From Branchiostoma floridae (taxonomy: Eukaryota; Chordata; Leptocardii; Amphioxiformes; Branchiostomatidae), in NCBI RefSeq assembly GCF_000003815.2, contig NC_049994.1, positions 11,602,060 through 11,666,059 of the forward strand: 64,000 bases of DNA, read 5' to 3'. The position numbers and the translations under genes were made by a program. Positions 1 to 12,629 of the stretch are shown here, piece by piece. Positions within the stretch are counted from its first letter, which is position 1. Every line of letters begins with the position of its first letter. The notes under the pieces were generated by a model. The model saw only the letters and a list, made by a program, of their open reading frames with translations, was not told the DNA's origin and made no database searches.

Positions 1-25
1 TTACGTTACGTTATGTTACGTTTAC
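1..25. repeat. Short (TTACG)n simple repeat at window edge
   Basis: Three to four imperfect copies of TTACG/TTATG open the window. The array may continue outside it. Confidence 0.6.
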
Positions 26-482
26 TAGAAAGATCAGACCATACTCCTTGGCCAGCTAACTCATCTGGAATGTTATGTGTTTTTATTTTTCCAATTTTTC
101 TCATTTTTCCAGCGAGGCCAAGAACTCCACACGGACCTTATCATACGGACTTGAATATATACGCATGAGTAGACCCGCACTTTTGGCTTAAGCTAAGCTA
201 CTGTTTCGTCTTCAGAGCACGTTTTCTCTGTACATGTTTACAGACCACATTTCATGCCTACTGCTTATGAATATTTCATGAAGAAATTTATCCGATGATC
301 ATTTCATTAGCTTTAGTGTGATTAGCCAAATGTATATGGTTCAAGTTTATGCATAATTTATATTGGCTATTCAGAAATTGTTCAATAATGTGTTTGCCTT
401 TTTATGTGTCACTGTGTAATTTGAGGGATTGCTCGAGAATGTAACATTTGATAGATGTTGAGAAATAAGGTCGAATATGATA
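26..482. other. No gene seen
   Basis: AT-rich sequence without a coding region, RNA gene or repeat that I recognise. Confidence 0.5.
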
Positions 483-577
483 GTGTGTCAGTGTTTGTGT
501 GTATGTGTGAGTGTGCATATGAGTGTGTGTATGTGTATGCGTGTGTGTGTGCGTGTTATGTGTGTGTGTGTGTGTGT
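483..577. repeat. (TG)n microsatellite, interrupted
   Basis: About 95 bases of alternating TG with scattered A and C interruptions, ending in an uninterrupted TG run near 559-577. The cysteine- and valine-rich reading frame through it is a by-product of the repeat. Confidence 0.9.
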
Positions 578-749
578 GATTACGTGTATGTTAAAATAAA
601 CAAAATTGAGAAAATTTCATTTTGTCCATTTTTATCCCTACCCACGACACTTCTAGTGATCTGTAACTCACTTCTCGTAACTGTCAGTCTTGTTGACATT
701 TTTTTTTGGTCAAAACGGCATACACCGCCCTCTCTAAAGCTATATATAG

Positions 750-1082
750 AGCTAAGGATACAACCAACCGTACATGCGAATACGTACTGTCTACGTGCCA
801 AAACGTGGGCAATCATTTTTTTTTATCCGTACGTGGTAAATACCGCCTCCGTACGAACTCGTAGGGAATCCGACGGATTTTGGAGCACGCAGACACGATG
901 TCAAACTTAATGTGCAGACAAAACCTTGTGTGTCATCGGACTGCGAATTCGCCCCCGTACGTGCCAGTACGGGCGACGCGCCTGCCCTATACATCCTGAC
1001 CGTTTTCAGAAATACGTGGTAGACGTGGCCTCCCAAGAAAACGTACGGACAAATTGCACGTACGGCTGGTTGCGCCCTTAGC
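750..1082. mobile_element. MITE with terminal inverted repeats
   Basis: The left end (CTAAGGATACAACCAACCGT, from 752) matches the reverse complement of the right end (TAAGGGCGCAACCAGCCGT, 1062-1080). The interior has many CGTACG/ACGTACG-type palindromic words, unlike its AT-rich surroundings. A possible AGC/AGCT duplication flanks it, but the target site is not clear. No transposase is encoded, so it is non-autonomous. The superfamily is not assigned. Confidence 0.6.
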
Positions 1083-2700
1083 TTAACCCGGATGCCGCAG
1101 TGGTTATAATGTGTACATGCCCATAAAGATAATATGATTTTTCAGAAAGCGTCACAAGGATGGCAAGTAGTAGTTTTGGAAGAATTTCTTGAGTGATTTT
1201 ACATTGTCATTGACCGAAATACTGCTTCCACCTCTTTATACGTCTTGTATGCATATTTTCGTTAAAAGAATGATTAGGGCTTACAGTAACTTAAATCAAC
1301 ACATCTTTACAGATAGGTAGCACGTCGACAAAACAACTTGTACCAGGAACTAACAAAGGAGAAACTAGGCGTCAAACAATGCGTATCTTATACATTACAC
1401 GTTAGACCTGACGTAGATTTTATGATTTTACTATGAATCAAGGGTAACATAGATCTACGCTAGGGTAACATATATCCAATATAACGTCCTTGATATATCT
1501 AAGCAAGGGTAACATAGATCTAACTACTGACGTCCAATTTTCAATTCACCTCAGCAATCGCAATCTAGATCTAATGGAAAACAGCGTCTAAGAGACGAAC
1601 ACAGATCTGTACCATACCTTTGTCCGTAGTTGCAGTGAGTCTTCTGTCTGTTCTCCAAAAACACCGTCTTGGTATCACGTACTAGCCCCGCTAGCAGGCT
1701 CCTTAGGGTCGTGTGATATCGCCATTGCCTGTTGTCATTATTGTATGTAACTCCTCTAGTGTTCTTGTGCCTGCTAACGTTGTTTTCTCCGCCACCGAAC
1801 TAAGCCTACGTCGATACAGCCTCGTAAATGCACGTAGGACCCGGATGTCACGGCACCTGATAATATTTTGGTGAAGGCAATATTATAGAAACAAATAGAC
1901 GCTGAAAAAAGCAACATCCGCCAAGTAATCTTAGATCTCTCTCCACACCGACATAAACAATTGTCTCATTTTGCATACGTACTAAAAAGCCACACAGAAG
2001 ACAGTAGTTTTTTTAATTGCTAGATCTCTTAATGAATTCTTTCACAGACGCTTTTCTAAAGGCATGGTTCACTCTACCACCTACTTGATGTAATTCAAGT
2101 CTGCGTTTCAATAGGAAGGAATCTCTGGTTTCCATGCCCTTTTATTTTTCCTAGAAGAGATTATTAAAAGGGTGTGTAATGATACTGAGGTCAGGTCATC
2201 TGGTTATATGTGCCAATGAACCTAAGCGCATTGTCGCTTGTACACAAGCGACCCCTAGCAAAACAGACGTGAGCTGCGCATGCATGCAATGTTGCCCAAA
2301 AAGACAAGCGGTTTGTTAGTACATTTGTACAATGCTAAACTTTCCTCCAACATGAAGGCATGCACGGATCAAAATTCTAACGACCACTTTGAACTTCTTC
2401 ATGATCAATACTGATGACCAATCACTTCAGAACGTAAACTCGCGAGAGTTAGAGACGCCTGATATTTTAAACACGTGTTCTTGCGAATTGTATAGTTTTG
2501 TTGTTCACAATTTAAAAAAAAAAATCAATCTTTTTTCTAAGTACATCGTTGGGGTTTAATACTATTTTCTAAATCGTTGATAATGGGATTCAATTGGAGG
2601 ATACTCTTTGTGTCTATTGCTGTAGGGTTGATACACCTTAACAGTTGCATCGTCGTCTTCACGATGAAAACGTGAAATCTGACACAGGAACTGATACCAA
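1083..2700. other. No gene seen; small direct repeats
   Basis: The phrase AGGGTAACATAGATCT or a close variant occurs three times between 1441 and 1522. The rest shows no coding signal. Confidence 0.5.
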
Positions 2701-2722
2701 AACGATAGCCCAGTTGATAAAC

Positions 2723-2728
2723 TTTATT
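2723..2728 (-). promoter_or_regulatory. Candidate polyadenylation signal for gene A
   Basis: The minus strand reads AATAAA about 330 bases beyond the gene A stop codon. It is the nearest canonical hexamer I found downstream. Chance occurrence is quite possible in AT-rich DNA. Confidence 0.25.
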
Positions 2729-3056
2729 ATTAAACATTATAAAATTGTACTTCATTAGTTTGCTTTATTTACATAGCCAAACATAACATGTGCGCAAGTC
2801 ACCGCAAACAAGATATACAAAGATATGAAAAACAACGTATGTTCAACTTAAAGTTAAATCCAAATAAAGGAATAGGTATGTATAACGAAAAGAAAATCAT
2901 AGAACTGATTGATGGTTATTCTTACACAGACATACCCATAACTGATCTTTGAAGTAGAAAGATTATTCAGATCTACTTAATATGCAGAACACATTTTTTC
3001 AGATAAATATCATCATCGTCATGAATGAACGAGACTGTCGTTCGGATGAAAAGTTC

Positions 3057-6000
3057 TTAACAAGTTGGGTTAAGGTTTGTGTTACTCTCTATCTCCTTTG
3101 GCCTCGTCGATCGTCCATACAGCCAATCAGCGAACGCCTCCATGGGGGTTCTACCATTCATGTTTAGCCTATTCCAGGCCGTGCTCTCTAGCAGAAAGTG
3201 ATCGGTACAGCTGGGTATATAAGCTCCTTGTCCGGCGCTAAGCCTAACGATTAGTCCCCAAAGCTTGTATCTATGAAGTTGTAGGGTTGTCCACCGCCAG
3301 CGTACATCAAAGCACGCCTGTGTAAGACAGTCGATACCGAGGATGTTCCGAAGAACCCAGGAATCGTAGGCAGAGTGAAGAACAAACATGGGGGACTGGA
3401 CCTGCGTCACGGCGAACTGCGGTAGGAGACACTTCCAGCGCTCACTCTGTGGGTAGGCCCCTGTGCATGCTGGGAAATCTGGTCCATCTGCAATAGATAA
3501 ATATAGATATTTTGATAAGCCGCATGCTTTTGCACTGTATTTCGTGTATTTTCATTTACTTTCTTTCTTTCTTTATTCAATTAAAATCAACCTTACAGAG
3601 ATTAATTCTTAGCAGAAGCATCTCTGAATGCCGTTGATCTTTACAATGTGACTCAGAGTAAATGCTTACAACGACTAGACAACATGTACAGTACGCATGA
3701 CATACACAGTGCATAGACAAATAAAACACTTAGGCACCAGTCATTGATTTGTTGTACAGTCTGATTGTATAGTGTAGGAATGAGTTGCGCAGTCTGGAGG
3801 TCCTTGCTTTTGGGACCGAGATACTACATGAGCTTCGAAGTGACCTCCCAGTGACCTCTGACCTGACCGGAGGGACCATGTCATGTAGCGGGTGATCCGG
3901 GTTCATCATTTGCTTGAGTAGCTTAATGGCAGCGAGTTCACGTCTCTCCTTGAGTGTGGGCAAATCCGGAACACTTCTCCTGCCACCCAGAGAGATGATC
4001 TTTAGTGCTCTCCTTTGCACTTTCTCGATTAACTGTTCTTGTTGTTTGGTGCAACCGACTAAGAGAACATGGCCATACTCAAGTACGGGCCTGACCAGGG
4101 CCGTATACACCTGTACAAGGTCGGACACCGACATGCCTTGTTTGGTTAGGACACGTAGGTAGTAAAGTCTGCGTGAGCCCTTGGTCACCATCGACGTAAC
4201 CTGGTCGTTGAGGGTTAGACCTCTGTCAAGGATGAATCCTAGACCTTTAGCTGACTCCACGACGGGTACTGCTTCCCCCCCTAGAATCAGAGTAGGTGGC
4301 GTCGGAATGCTTTTGCAAAAGCAAATTTGAAGCTGCATGCTCTTCTTGCCGTTAAGGATCATCCTGTGACGACCAGCCCAAGAGTCGAGATTGGACGACT
4401 CTTCCTCCACAGTCGTGTCCTCGTCGGCCTTCAGTGCCAGCAGAATTCTGGACAGTGTGACGTCGTCGGCATAACCCACGTCGAGAGTGTCCTGGTAAAC
4501 TGTATGCCGGGTACTCATAAAAAGTAGGAACAAGTACGGGGAGATAACTCCCCCTTGTGGGACACCGGAAGTCAGTGTCCGCCAGGAGCTCCGATCCGGT
4601 CTCCATTCACGACAACTCTCTGCTTTCTGTCCATTAGGTAGTTGTGGATCCATGATGTCATTCTCGAGCTAAGCTGGAGGTTCACCACACTCTGAAGTAG
4701 CAGGGCATGATCGACACGATCAAACGCTTTGCTCATGTCGGCAAAGATGGCACGGATTAAGGTTGGTTTATTAGAGTCCAGGGCGGTCAACCATGTTTGG
4801 ACCAAGCGTACAAGAGCAATTGTAGTAGACGATCCACGCATGTAAGCATACTGGTTCTTAATAACTGCGCGTAGCGATGGGAGCAGTCTTTTAAGGATGC
4901 ACTTTTCTAGTAGCTTAGCCATGACGGGCAGGAGAGACACCGGTCTCATGTTGCTGACGTCAGACGATCCAGCAGACTTGGGCACTGGGACGACATTGGC
5001 TGACTTCCATATTGCTGGTACAATGCCTTCATGGTAAGAAGCATTAAATAAGTGAGTAGTTACTGGTGACAAGTCATCGGCAAACTCCTTCAAAATCCAA
5101 TTGGGCAAGTTGTCTGGTCCACAAGACTTCTTGGGGTTAATGGCTTTCAGGAGAGCCTTAACCTCCCCAATGGAGCAAAGGTCCGGGCCAGGTTCAGTAA
5201 GAGGTAGCGGGAACATGTGGAGACATTGGCTCTGGCACCAGGATTCAGCAAAGCGTTCACTGACCTTCTCAGCCACTTGCCCATCCGCTTGCTCGTTTAT
5301 GGTGACGCGTGTACCGTTCACACGTGAGCGACCAAGTTCTTTGTTGATAAAGCTCCACCATTTGTGAGGGTTTTCACTCTGCAGGTTTTGGATGTGATTC
5401 CGGTAGTGCCAGTTTTTAGCTTGTCTTACTGTGGTTTGTGCCTTGTTTCTAAGACGTCTCCACAGAGTAGACTTACCATGTCGCTGAAATTCAGCTTGTC
5501 TACTAGCAATGGCCCGTTTAACTCTGCTTGTAATCCAACTAGGGTCGTTTGTCTGTACAGTCTTGGTCTTGACAGGGAAGTGGCTGTCTACCAGAGACAT
5601 AACGATGGAGTAGAACTTAGCAACCTTCTCCTCCACGGAAGCTGACTCAAAAACAACAGACCAGTCCAGCATGGCAAGGGCCACGGCAAAGTCCCTCTTC
5701 CTGGAGCATGAGATCAGTCTGCGGGACACTTTCACAGATGTCTGCCTTACAACAGGAACACAGGGCTGAAGGAGAACACAAGCATGGTCACTGTTCCCGA
5801 TCGGCGGGATGATCCTCGGTTCACAATAATGATGAGCCAGATTGGTTAAGATAATGTCCAAGGTGGCTGACCCCCTAGTCGGCTGCTTGACAATCTGCTT
5901 CAGTACGGGATGAGCAGCTAGAAGTTGTCGCAGAGGTAGGCCATTAAAGTCACCGCATAGTAGAAGACCAGCGTGGGGATGATGACTGCGAATATAGTCA

Positions 6001-9000
6001 GTTGTGGAGATGAGATAATTGGTCAGTTCGTTAATCCCCTCTTTGTTGTTTCTCCTTGGAGGATGGTATAACACACCGAGAAACAGCACCGGGACAGATC
6101 TTGGGAGCCAGTGTGGTCGCAGTTGGATCCACATAACTTCAAGTTCATTACACTCGAGATTTAACAGTCTACGCGCAGGAATGTCCAGTGAGATGAAAGT
6201 TGCCACTCCACCCCCTCTCTGTCCCTGCCTGTCCCTTCTGTACAACTGGTAACCAGACATTGACATTACATTATCGAGGATGTCACAGTTAGTCCAAGTT
6301 TCAGTTAAACAGGCAATTTGTACTGAGTAGCTTACTAAGATGGCTTCTAGTTCATCTTTCTTGTTCATAAAGGATCTTACATTTGATAATAATACAGAGG
6401 GTAGAGACTTACATTTCACATGTGCACTGCTACTTGACTTTGTACTGTCCCTATCTGGCAACAGATTACCGGAAGTATGATACTGATCGCTTCTATTACC
6501 AACTACAGTTTTTATCCGACAGTGTTTCTCCTTCCTTTTCACACCTCCCCGTGTGCCCCTCCGAGCTTTCTTATGCGATTCACAGTACAACTGTGGCCTG
6601 ACACAGGCTGGGAAACACATCTTGGTTGCTTGTATAAACTGGTCAGTGAGGCAAGATAAACCTACTAGTAAGTAGCTCACCACTCACATATGACAATATT
6701 CACTCAGCATTCCAGTGAGATATGACTGCGGTACTCCGGCAAATCAGACTGATGCTAGAATAAGCTAAATATGGATACACTCTGAGAATCTGATAATAGA
6801 ATGTTACAAACAGCTAACCACAAATATCTTAAACACCAATACAAAACAGTTAATCTAATTAACTACAGTAGTGACGCAGCCGCTGACCCGGCGCTGTCAA
6901 ATAACAATGTTTCACTTAAGCATAGCCACTAACTTAATATCAATATCAATACTGCCGTTGCATGAGACTACTTATGATCAATAGGTACAAACATGCATGG
7001 GCAGGGAGAAATCAGAGGTAATGGAAGAATGGCGCCCTCCCCATCTGCACATAGTGAATGCGAGCGGGATGATATACAGGACCAAAATCACTCTAAAGCT
7101 AAACTTTTCGGCAATTAATCGTTAATAGCATATTCTCTAAGTTATTAGCAATCTTACAATCACACAATGTACAACAATGGTTTGAGTGGAAACTGGTTTT
7201 CAGCAAATTAAAACCCTATCCTACTCACACAATTAAAAGCATGGGCAGCCATCTTCCTGACCTCTGACCTCAGTGTATTTGAAAGACATATGAATGGTTC
7301 TTTATTAACGATCCAGATATACAGTCGCTTTGGATACCGTCTGTTTGTAACCGCACCTATAACCAGCAACACCTTAGCTGCAGTACCAATTATGAACCAG
7401 TCAGAATTCACGATCATGTGGAAGGTGGCAAAAGGTTACTGTAACAAGAATCTTGTTATCCAGCAATTCAGCAACCTCTTGAAATTATTCACAGAGAAAT
7501 ATGAAAGATTTCACATATCATTATAGAGCTGTGCATCCCATCATTATGGGAGATCAGTATTTACCTAACATCCCGTGGAGGGTTGCATGACGTACGATGA
7601 ACCTCTCGATCAGGCTGGGATCCCACGCGAACAGGGCAGAGCCGGGTAATGCTGCAAACTGGACACGTGGCGGCAGCATACTTCTCACGTGATCAGCATG
7701 GCGGAACACAGCCATTCCCCCAGCTGTAGTGGACAGTAGTTAAGATGAATACATTTTATGAGTAAAAACTGATTTTGTTTTGTCGGTAAAGTTTGATATG
7801 GCTTCTGAATGAGGACCTTTATGGCTTTAAAAAGAATGACGGACTGGTACATTTCTATTTATGTTTGGACGAATAAATTAACCTGAGTTGCCGGCAAGGA
7901 TCACCCGTTCTGCGTTTTGAAGTCCCCTGTTCTCGAGGAGCTCATTCAAGATGGCGTCAAGGATCCGGCTGCCTCGGAAATACAACGTCCTTCCTCTGTA
8001 GGTCACCGGTTCCGGTTTGTTGCCTGAAAAGAAATAAAGAAATGAATGAACCAACCAGCAAACAGACAAACAAACCAATCAACAAACAAATCAACAAACC
8101 AACCAACCAACCAGCCAACCCACCCAGCCCAACCGAACCTAACTAACTTCTTGCATGTACCTGTAAAGCTAGAGCCGTCGCAGTAGTGTATAAACACTGT
8201 GTTCCAGTTGTAGAATTCCGGATTTAAGTCCGGATTGTTGGACAGGAATCCCCCGAGGCCGGCAGGGACAGGCCGGAGAACTCTGGACGTGCCGAACTCG
8301 GTAAAGCTGTGGGCATAACAGCGGGCAAGGCTCTCACAGTACCCGCCTCCCTCCAGAAAGATTCGCCACTTATCCTCACCGCCGGAAAATCCTTCAGGAA
8401 GAAGAAAGATTTCCGTTTTTTTTTCGTTCAGCAGCAAAAGAAATAGTCTCATTGTCTTTCACAGAGTCTCACTTGTGTCCTAAGTTGGGATTTAGGCTCT
8501 GCGAAACCTGGCTGAGCTCATGAGGTTTCCACTTTTGAGGCCGTGACCTGTAATCAGGTGTCAGCCAATCACAGAATCACCTAGGTACGCCGATTCTCTG
8601 ATTGAATGACAGCTGGCTCGTAGACCACAAAAATGAAATCCTCTGACAAATTAAGCAGAACCTTTCTAAGATATATTGTATAATACACGGACGAGACTCG
8701 ATAGGAGAACGCCTTGTCTATATTTGTGTAGCAAAACTTTGGGACACAACAACATTTCAAACTTGCATATAAAACGCAATTTAAAAGATGCCAATAACAG
8801 CACTGTTACATTTATAAGTCTGTAATACTAGTAATTAGTCCAAGACTCTCTGAATCCCAACTGACGATTCTATCTAGCTCTGTGTATGTGTCCTTGGCAG
8901 TACCAAAATCGTAACCATTAGAAAAACGAATTCAAAGAATAATATCTATAGTCATATGATGCAAATGACATGTTTACCTCTCATAAGGTAATATGCCGGT

Positions 9001-10997
9001 ACGGTACCATCCAGACAGTACGCCCCGGTCTCTCTCGCTTTGTCGTCGCTAAGGCGTACTAGCTCCACCTGTCAAATACAAACAAGCTGGTGAACAATGG
9101 ATGGTTCCACCTGCAAACCACAAACAAGCTCATAAACAAGGGACAATTCCACCTGTAAAACACGTATATGGTCGTAAACAAGGGACAATTCCACCTGTAA
9201 AGCACAAACAAGCTCGTAAACAAGAACAATGCAACCCGTCAGACAATCTCGTAAACAATGGAAAATTACACGTCGTGTACAAATAAAAGAAACTCATAAT
9301 TAAGAGAAAATTCCACTAGTAAAACACATAAAAGCTCATAAAAACACATAACACATTAAAATAAAGGACAACGCCACCATTGAAACACATGCATGTACAA
9401 GCCCGTAAACTAGAACTATTCCACCTGAAAAACATTCGTAACGGTGTGACCACCTGCAAAATGCACACAAGTTTCTAACTGAGGGACAATTCCACCTGTA
9501 AAACACAAACAACGGAATGTATGTTCCCCCTCGGTCGACGTCGCTACACAAGGCGCTACTGACCTGGAAGCAATACGCCGGGTTTGTTCTGTATTTTGTT
9601 CAGTTCAATGGAGTGCGATAATGTCAGGGCAGATAAAGCCATAGGTTTTGTTACCGGTCAGTGACACCAATAGGGGTGGTCAGATTTGAGGTCACAGTGA
9701 CATTCTGCTTTCTACTCGAAGTTATTTTGTGATTTTTACGTGACAAAAAACGCTAGTAAGAACAGGAAAAAAACTGCCAGAACACAAAAAAAACAAAAAA
9801 AAAAACACTAACGCTGATTTGAGCTGAAAGAGACAAGAGAATAGACAAAATAATTCACAAAAATACTTAGAGTTCAACTAAGTGTAATAATGTCAGGGTC
9901 GACTAGCACTAAGTTTTGTAACAGGTCACCGAACCGTAGGCCAGCTGTGTCTCAACTTGTAGTCCTCCGAACTTAAGTACATATCTCATTGGGACAGTTC
10001 TAACAGATTTAAGAATCTGTATGTAACTTCGAGACCTGATGTATGCATTCAATTAAACGGACATATTGGCTATCACATAATGTATAGATATGTAATCCTG
10101 GATTCCTTTCGTACTCAAGAATTCACCAACCCACCCACCCCTATGTTGACCTTTTGTTAATAAGAAGTCGAACATGATACGTAAGAATTTAGAGTTAGCT
10201 TTTAGACTAGAGTAGACACATGCTATATTGTTGTGCACTATTTTGTGCCCCCTTTTATGTTATTTGCAGTTAGTCCTCTATCAAGAATTAGCAATAATGA
10301 AATATCATTTATTACTGCCATAGTTGACTAACCTTGCCAAATTTGTTGATCACTAGAAAGCCCCTGAATTTCAACATTGCCAGACAATCGAGCGTATTTC
10401 GCCCACAAAATCTGCTCTATCACTTTAAACGGGGTTCGGTGACCTGCGAACATCGGCCGATCCCTAAAAATCGCGCGATTATTGAGGGAACACAGGGCGT
10501 ATTGCAACTGAAAATGTCATAGCTCGTAGACTCATCGGCCTATCAATTTTCCTACTGTTTGACAGAGGTTACTGGTGGTAGAACAACATGGTCTTGCAGA
10601 GTTATCAAGACTTGCACTAGCCAACAAAAACAGACATTCTGTATCTCATATATCCATATTGAGTAATACTATCAGCAATTGTGATGGCTGAGTTTAATCT
10701 TACCTCCTCGGCTGACCGCCGGTGTTCGGAGCGCGTCGTTGGTATCCCCGCTGACCCCGTGGTAGACACCCCGAGGATGGCAACGGCCACAGCGGCACAC
10801 ACCAGCACCGTCACCCCGATGAAGTATAGGCGGAAGGCGAGGAGACTTGACCGGGAGACTTCAGTCTTCAGGCCCCTCTGGCTGGAAACGCTGACAGCCA
10901 AATCTTTCCATGAAGATACATTTGTTTCCTGCACTTGGACAGTAGTGTCTTTCCATGCTGAGCATTGTCCACTTCCAGATGTAACTTTTACCCCCAT
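3057..10997 (-). CDS. Membrane-anchored pectin acetylesterase/Notum-family hydrolase (gene A), six exons
   Basis: Predicted alpha/beta-hydrolase esterase of the PAE/Notum family. Exons on the minus strand are 10997-10704, 9068-8978, 8391-8161, 8023-7883, 7723-7565 and 3487-3057, all with GT-AG borders and frames that join, giving 448 residues. The chosen ATG (10997) has A at -3 and G at +4. The frame stays open upstream without another ATG, so a longer N-terminus from an extra exon is possible. One membrane helix (about residues 57-76) precedes the enzyme domain, suggesting a type II protein with an extracellular or lumenal catalytic part. Family landmarks are LEGGG (141-145), HYCDGSSF (197-204), nucleophile Ser252 in GNSAGG, Asp347 in AYDSW and His402 in SCTDH. 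The protein ends NPTC. Intron 5 is swollen by a LINE, and intron 1 carries a minisatellite next to exon 2. The substrate is unknown; an O-acetyl or acyl ester is inferred from the family. Confidence 0.85.
3730..4653 (-). pseudogene. LINE ORF, C-terminal reverse transcriptase part after frameshift
   Basis: This continues the previous entry in a different frame. It has the SGVPQGGVISPYLF motif, the YADD catalytic box in GYADDVTL, then the thumb and C-terminal region with EKVQRRALKI and the closing RLRNSFLHYTIRLYN. The stop is near 3730. The overlap with the upstream frame (4572-4653) marks the indel. Apart from that break the RT core is well preserved, so the insertion is not very old, or the break is a sequencing error. 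Confidence 0.85.
4572..6620 (-). pseudogene. LINE ORF, endonuclease and N-terminal reverse transcriptase part, ended by frameshift
   Basis: The N-terminal half is an APE-type endonuclease, with landmarks LLSNVRSF, a catalytic glutamate in CLTETW, RRDRQGQRGGGV, LLLCGDFNG and GNSDHA. The reverse transcriptase follows (GPDNLPNWILKEF; MRPVSLLPVMAKLLEK; motif A FADMSKAFDRVDH). The frame breaks near 4590-4600, just before the SGVPQGG motif, and runs into a stop. Translation resumes in another frame in the next entry. The product would have carried out target-primed reverse transcription; this copy cannot do so as read. Confidence 0.85.
6701..7560. other. Intron 5 of gene A upstream of the LINE; nothing recognised
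   Basis: This is intronic sequence between exon 5 and the retrotransposon. Part of it may be the LINE 5' UTR. No other feature is supported. Confidence 0.4.
8036..8135. repeat. (AACC/AACA)n microsatellite in intron 3 of gene A
   Basis: A run of CAAACAAACC- and AACCAACC-type units lies between exons 3 and 4. On the coding strand it is a G/T-rich tract just upstream of the exon 4 acceptor. Confidence 0.85.
9066..9520. repeat. Degenerate minisatellite (about 42-bp unit) in intron 1 of gene A
   Basis: The repeated phrase is ACAATTCCACCTGTAAAACA with ACAAGCTCGTAAACAAGGG between copies. Clear units lie near 9107, 9150, 9191, 9423, 9452 and 9493, with weaker ones between. The array starts at the acceptor of exon 2: its first copy of CCACCTGT spans the exon 2 splice site itself. 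See findings. Confidence 0.75.
9590..9960. repeat. Diverged direct repeat in intron 1 of gene A
   Basis: Two stretches about 270 bases apart share phrases such as AATAATGTCAGGG, TTTTGTAACAGGTCA and GTTCAA. They lie near 9600-9690 and 9868-9960. Probably an old duplication or two copies of one element. Confidence 0.4.
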
Positions 10998-12629
10998 TTT
11001 GCCGAGACTTGTTGTATACCGAGTATGTGTCGAAGTAGCGTCTTCTAGTCTTCTAAGGTTCCCTGTGGTCACTCGTAAGATTTTACCCCTTTTTAAACTA
11101 TCGAGGCGCCGCCTACTTTTGAATCTGCTAAAATATTCATGACGTAGGGCTGGTATGAGCCGGTTCGGCTAATCGCTGTCGAAGTTGTGCGGAAAGCCCC
11201 GTGCCAGTTTCCGCGTATCTGATGTGTGACGTTAGTCACGTATACACGACCTCTTGGGAAAGGGGATGTGCAGCGTGGATATTCGCATTGATCACTCATC
11301 TAGTAATCTTTCACTAACACAATGGGGTTCATTGTTCACCTTGTAATACCCAGAGGCTAACAGGTCAGCAAGTATATCCATGCTGCTTCTGTAGCAGGGT
11401 ATATTTTTGCAGGAAGGGGTCGCTATCTCGTCCCATTTAACATACTTGAGGCACCTCCTCCAACACTATTTTACGTCGACGTGACGTCCCTTCCGAAAGA
11501 GAGGTGCAACCCCAACCGAGATGCCCTTTCCTGGATTTGAACTGGGGTCTCCCATGATTTACCAACCAATTGAGCGAAATACTAAAGGGACAAAGTGACA
11601 CTACAGGGATGCTGGCGACAAAGGATTCCATAAATAAAATAAAAACAAGAAAAAACAACACATGCACTGTTATGTTGCTAAACCGTTGCAATCATGAATT
11701 GTTATGAATGAAATATTGTTTTGAAGTAAATAGCCATCCTAACATACAGCGTATGGCTTTTAGACAAGGCGAGCAGTCTGTAAACGTTATCATCTTCCAC
11801 CACAACATCTGCTCGGAGAATAAGCGTCAACATAAACTTGGAACGTTTAACAAAGCAAAGGTTCAAATAAACTAACGTTGTGTAAGATATTGTTCATGAC
11901 AGCCCTGCCATTTCCCCCCACACCTGTATATAGATCATGAATAAAGACTACAGCAGCTGTCAAAGACTTTCAGGAAATGAACTTGCTGTCTCACGGGTGA
12001 CAGTGTGTGTCTTTGTCTGTAAGCTGCGACGTCATTTCATGAGGGGTTGGTGATTGGCAATGAGCTCATGTTTCCAAAATAGAACACAGAATTGACATAT
12101 CGTTTAAAGTAGAGCTACAGTGCGAATTTTAGATCCCAAATAGAATTGCTAAATGTACTGCAGTTCTGTTCTGTGTTAACTTTACATTGATCGCGATAAT
12201 ATAAACGTTGGTTTATATTATCGTTTATTATTTATAAAGCTAAAGGCTAACTTTAAGGTCTGACTTTAACACGTAGAAACTAGTCTACATTATTCTATTA
12301 TAGCTGCTGGGGTAATCTTTTTCAAGGGGGACATTTCTACAGGGGGATGGCACTTTTTCATCGGGACACTTTTTCACATTTCTAGCCTGAGTAGTGTGAC
12401 ACACTAGTAAGTTTACACCGATTATGTTTTGTATACCAGCCTAGCCTGGATGAGAATGATTTGTAATTTAATCATATGCAATCGTCCCTATAAGAACGTT
12501 TCTGTACAGTTCACTTGGGTTTTAGTAATGTCAAGGATGTTACTGGAACTGTGTACTACAGGCCGAATAGTTACCATTGTCTGTGCACAATTCTTCATCT
12601 AGACAAACACAAGGGATTATTTCTACACT
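10998..12629. other. Upstream region of gene A and intergenic DNA; nothing recognised
   Basis: The gene A promoter should lie here if exon 1 is the first exon. I saw no convincing TATA box or other site. The open frame through 11150 has no earlier ATG. Confidence 0.4.

Larger units (their letters stand above)
3555..6700 (-). mobile_element. CR1-superfamily non-LTR retrotransposon (LINE), frameshifted
   Basis: It encodes an endonuclease/exonuclease/phosphatase-type endonuclease followed by a reverse transcriptase. Its 3' end on the minus strand is AATAAAG followed by GAAA repeats (about 3559-3578), a short-repeat tail typical of CR1-like elements rather than poly(A). It lies wholly inside intron 5 of gene A, in the same orientation as that gene. 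The 5' end is uncertain: the frame is open from a GTG at 6683 and the first ATG is at 6620. No target-site duplication was found. Wording such as SNVRSFMNKKDELEA suggests a Rex1/Babar-like or related CR1 lineage, but that is memory of the family and not a tree. Confidence 0.85.

Noticed and set aside
455..910. Cysteine/valine-rich 151-codon frame
   Set aside because: It is produced by the (TG)n microsatellite and part of a MITE.
10998..11072. Longer N-terminus for gene A from 11072
   Set aside because: That codon is GTG. The ATG at 10997 has a good context, so the shorter form is preferred, though an upstream exon is not excluded.
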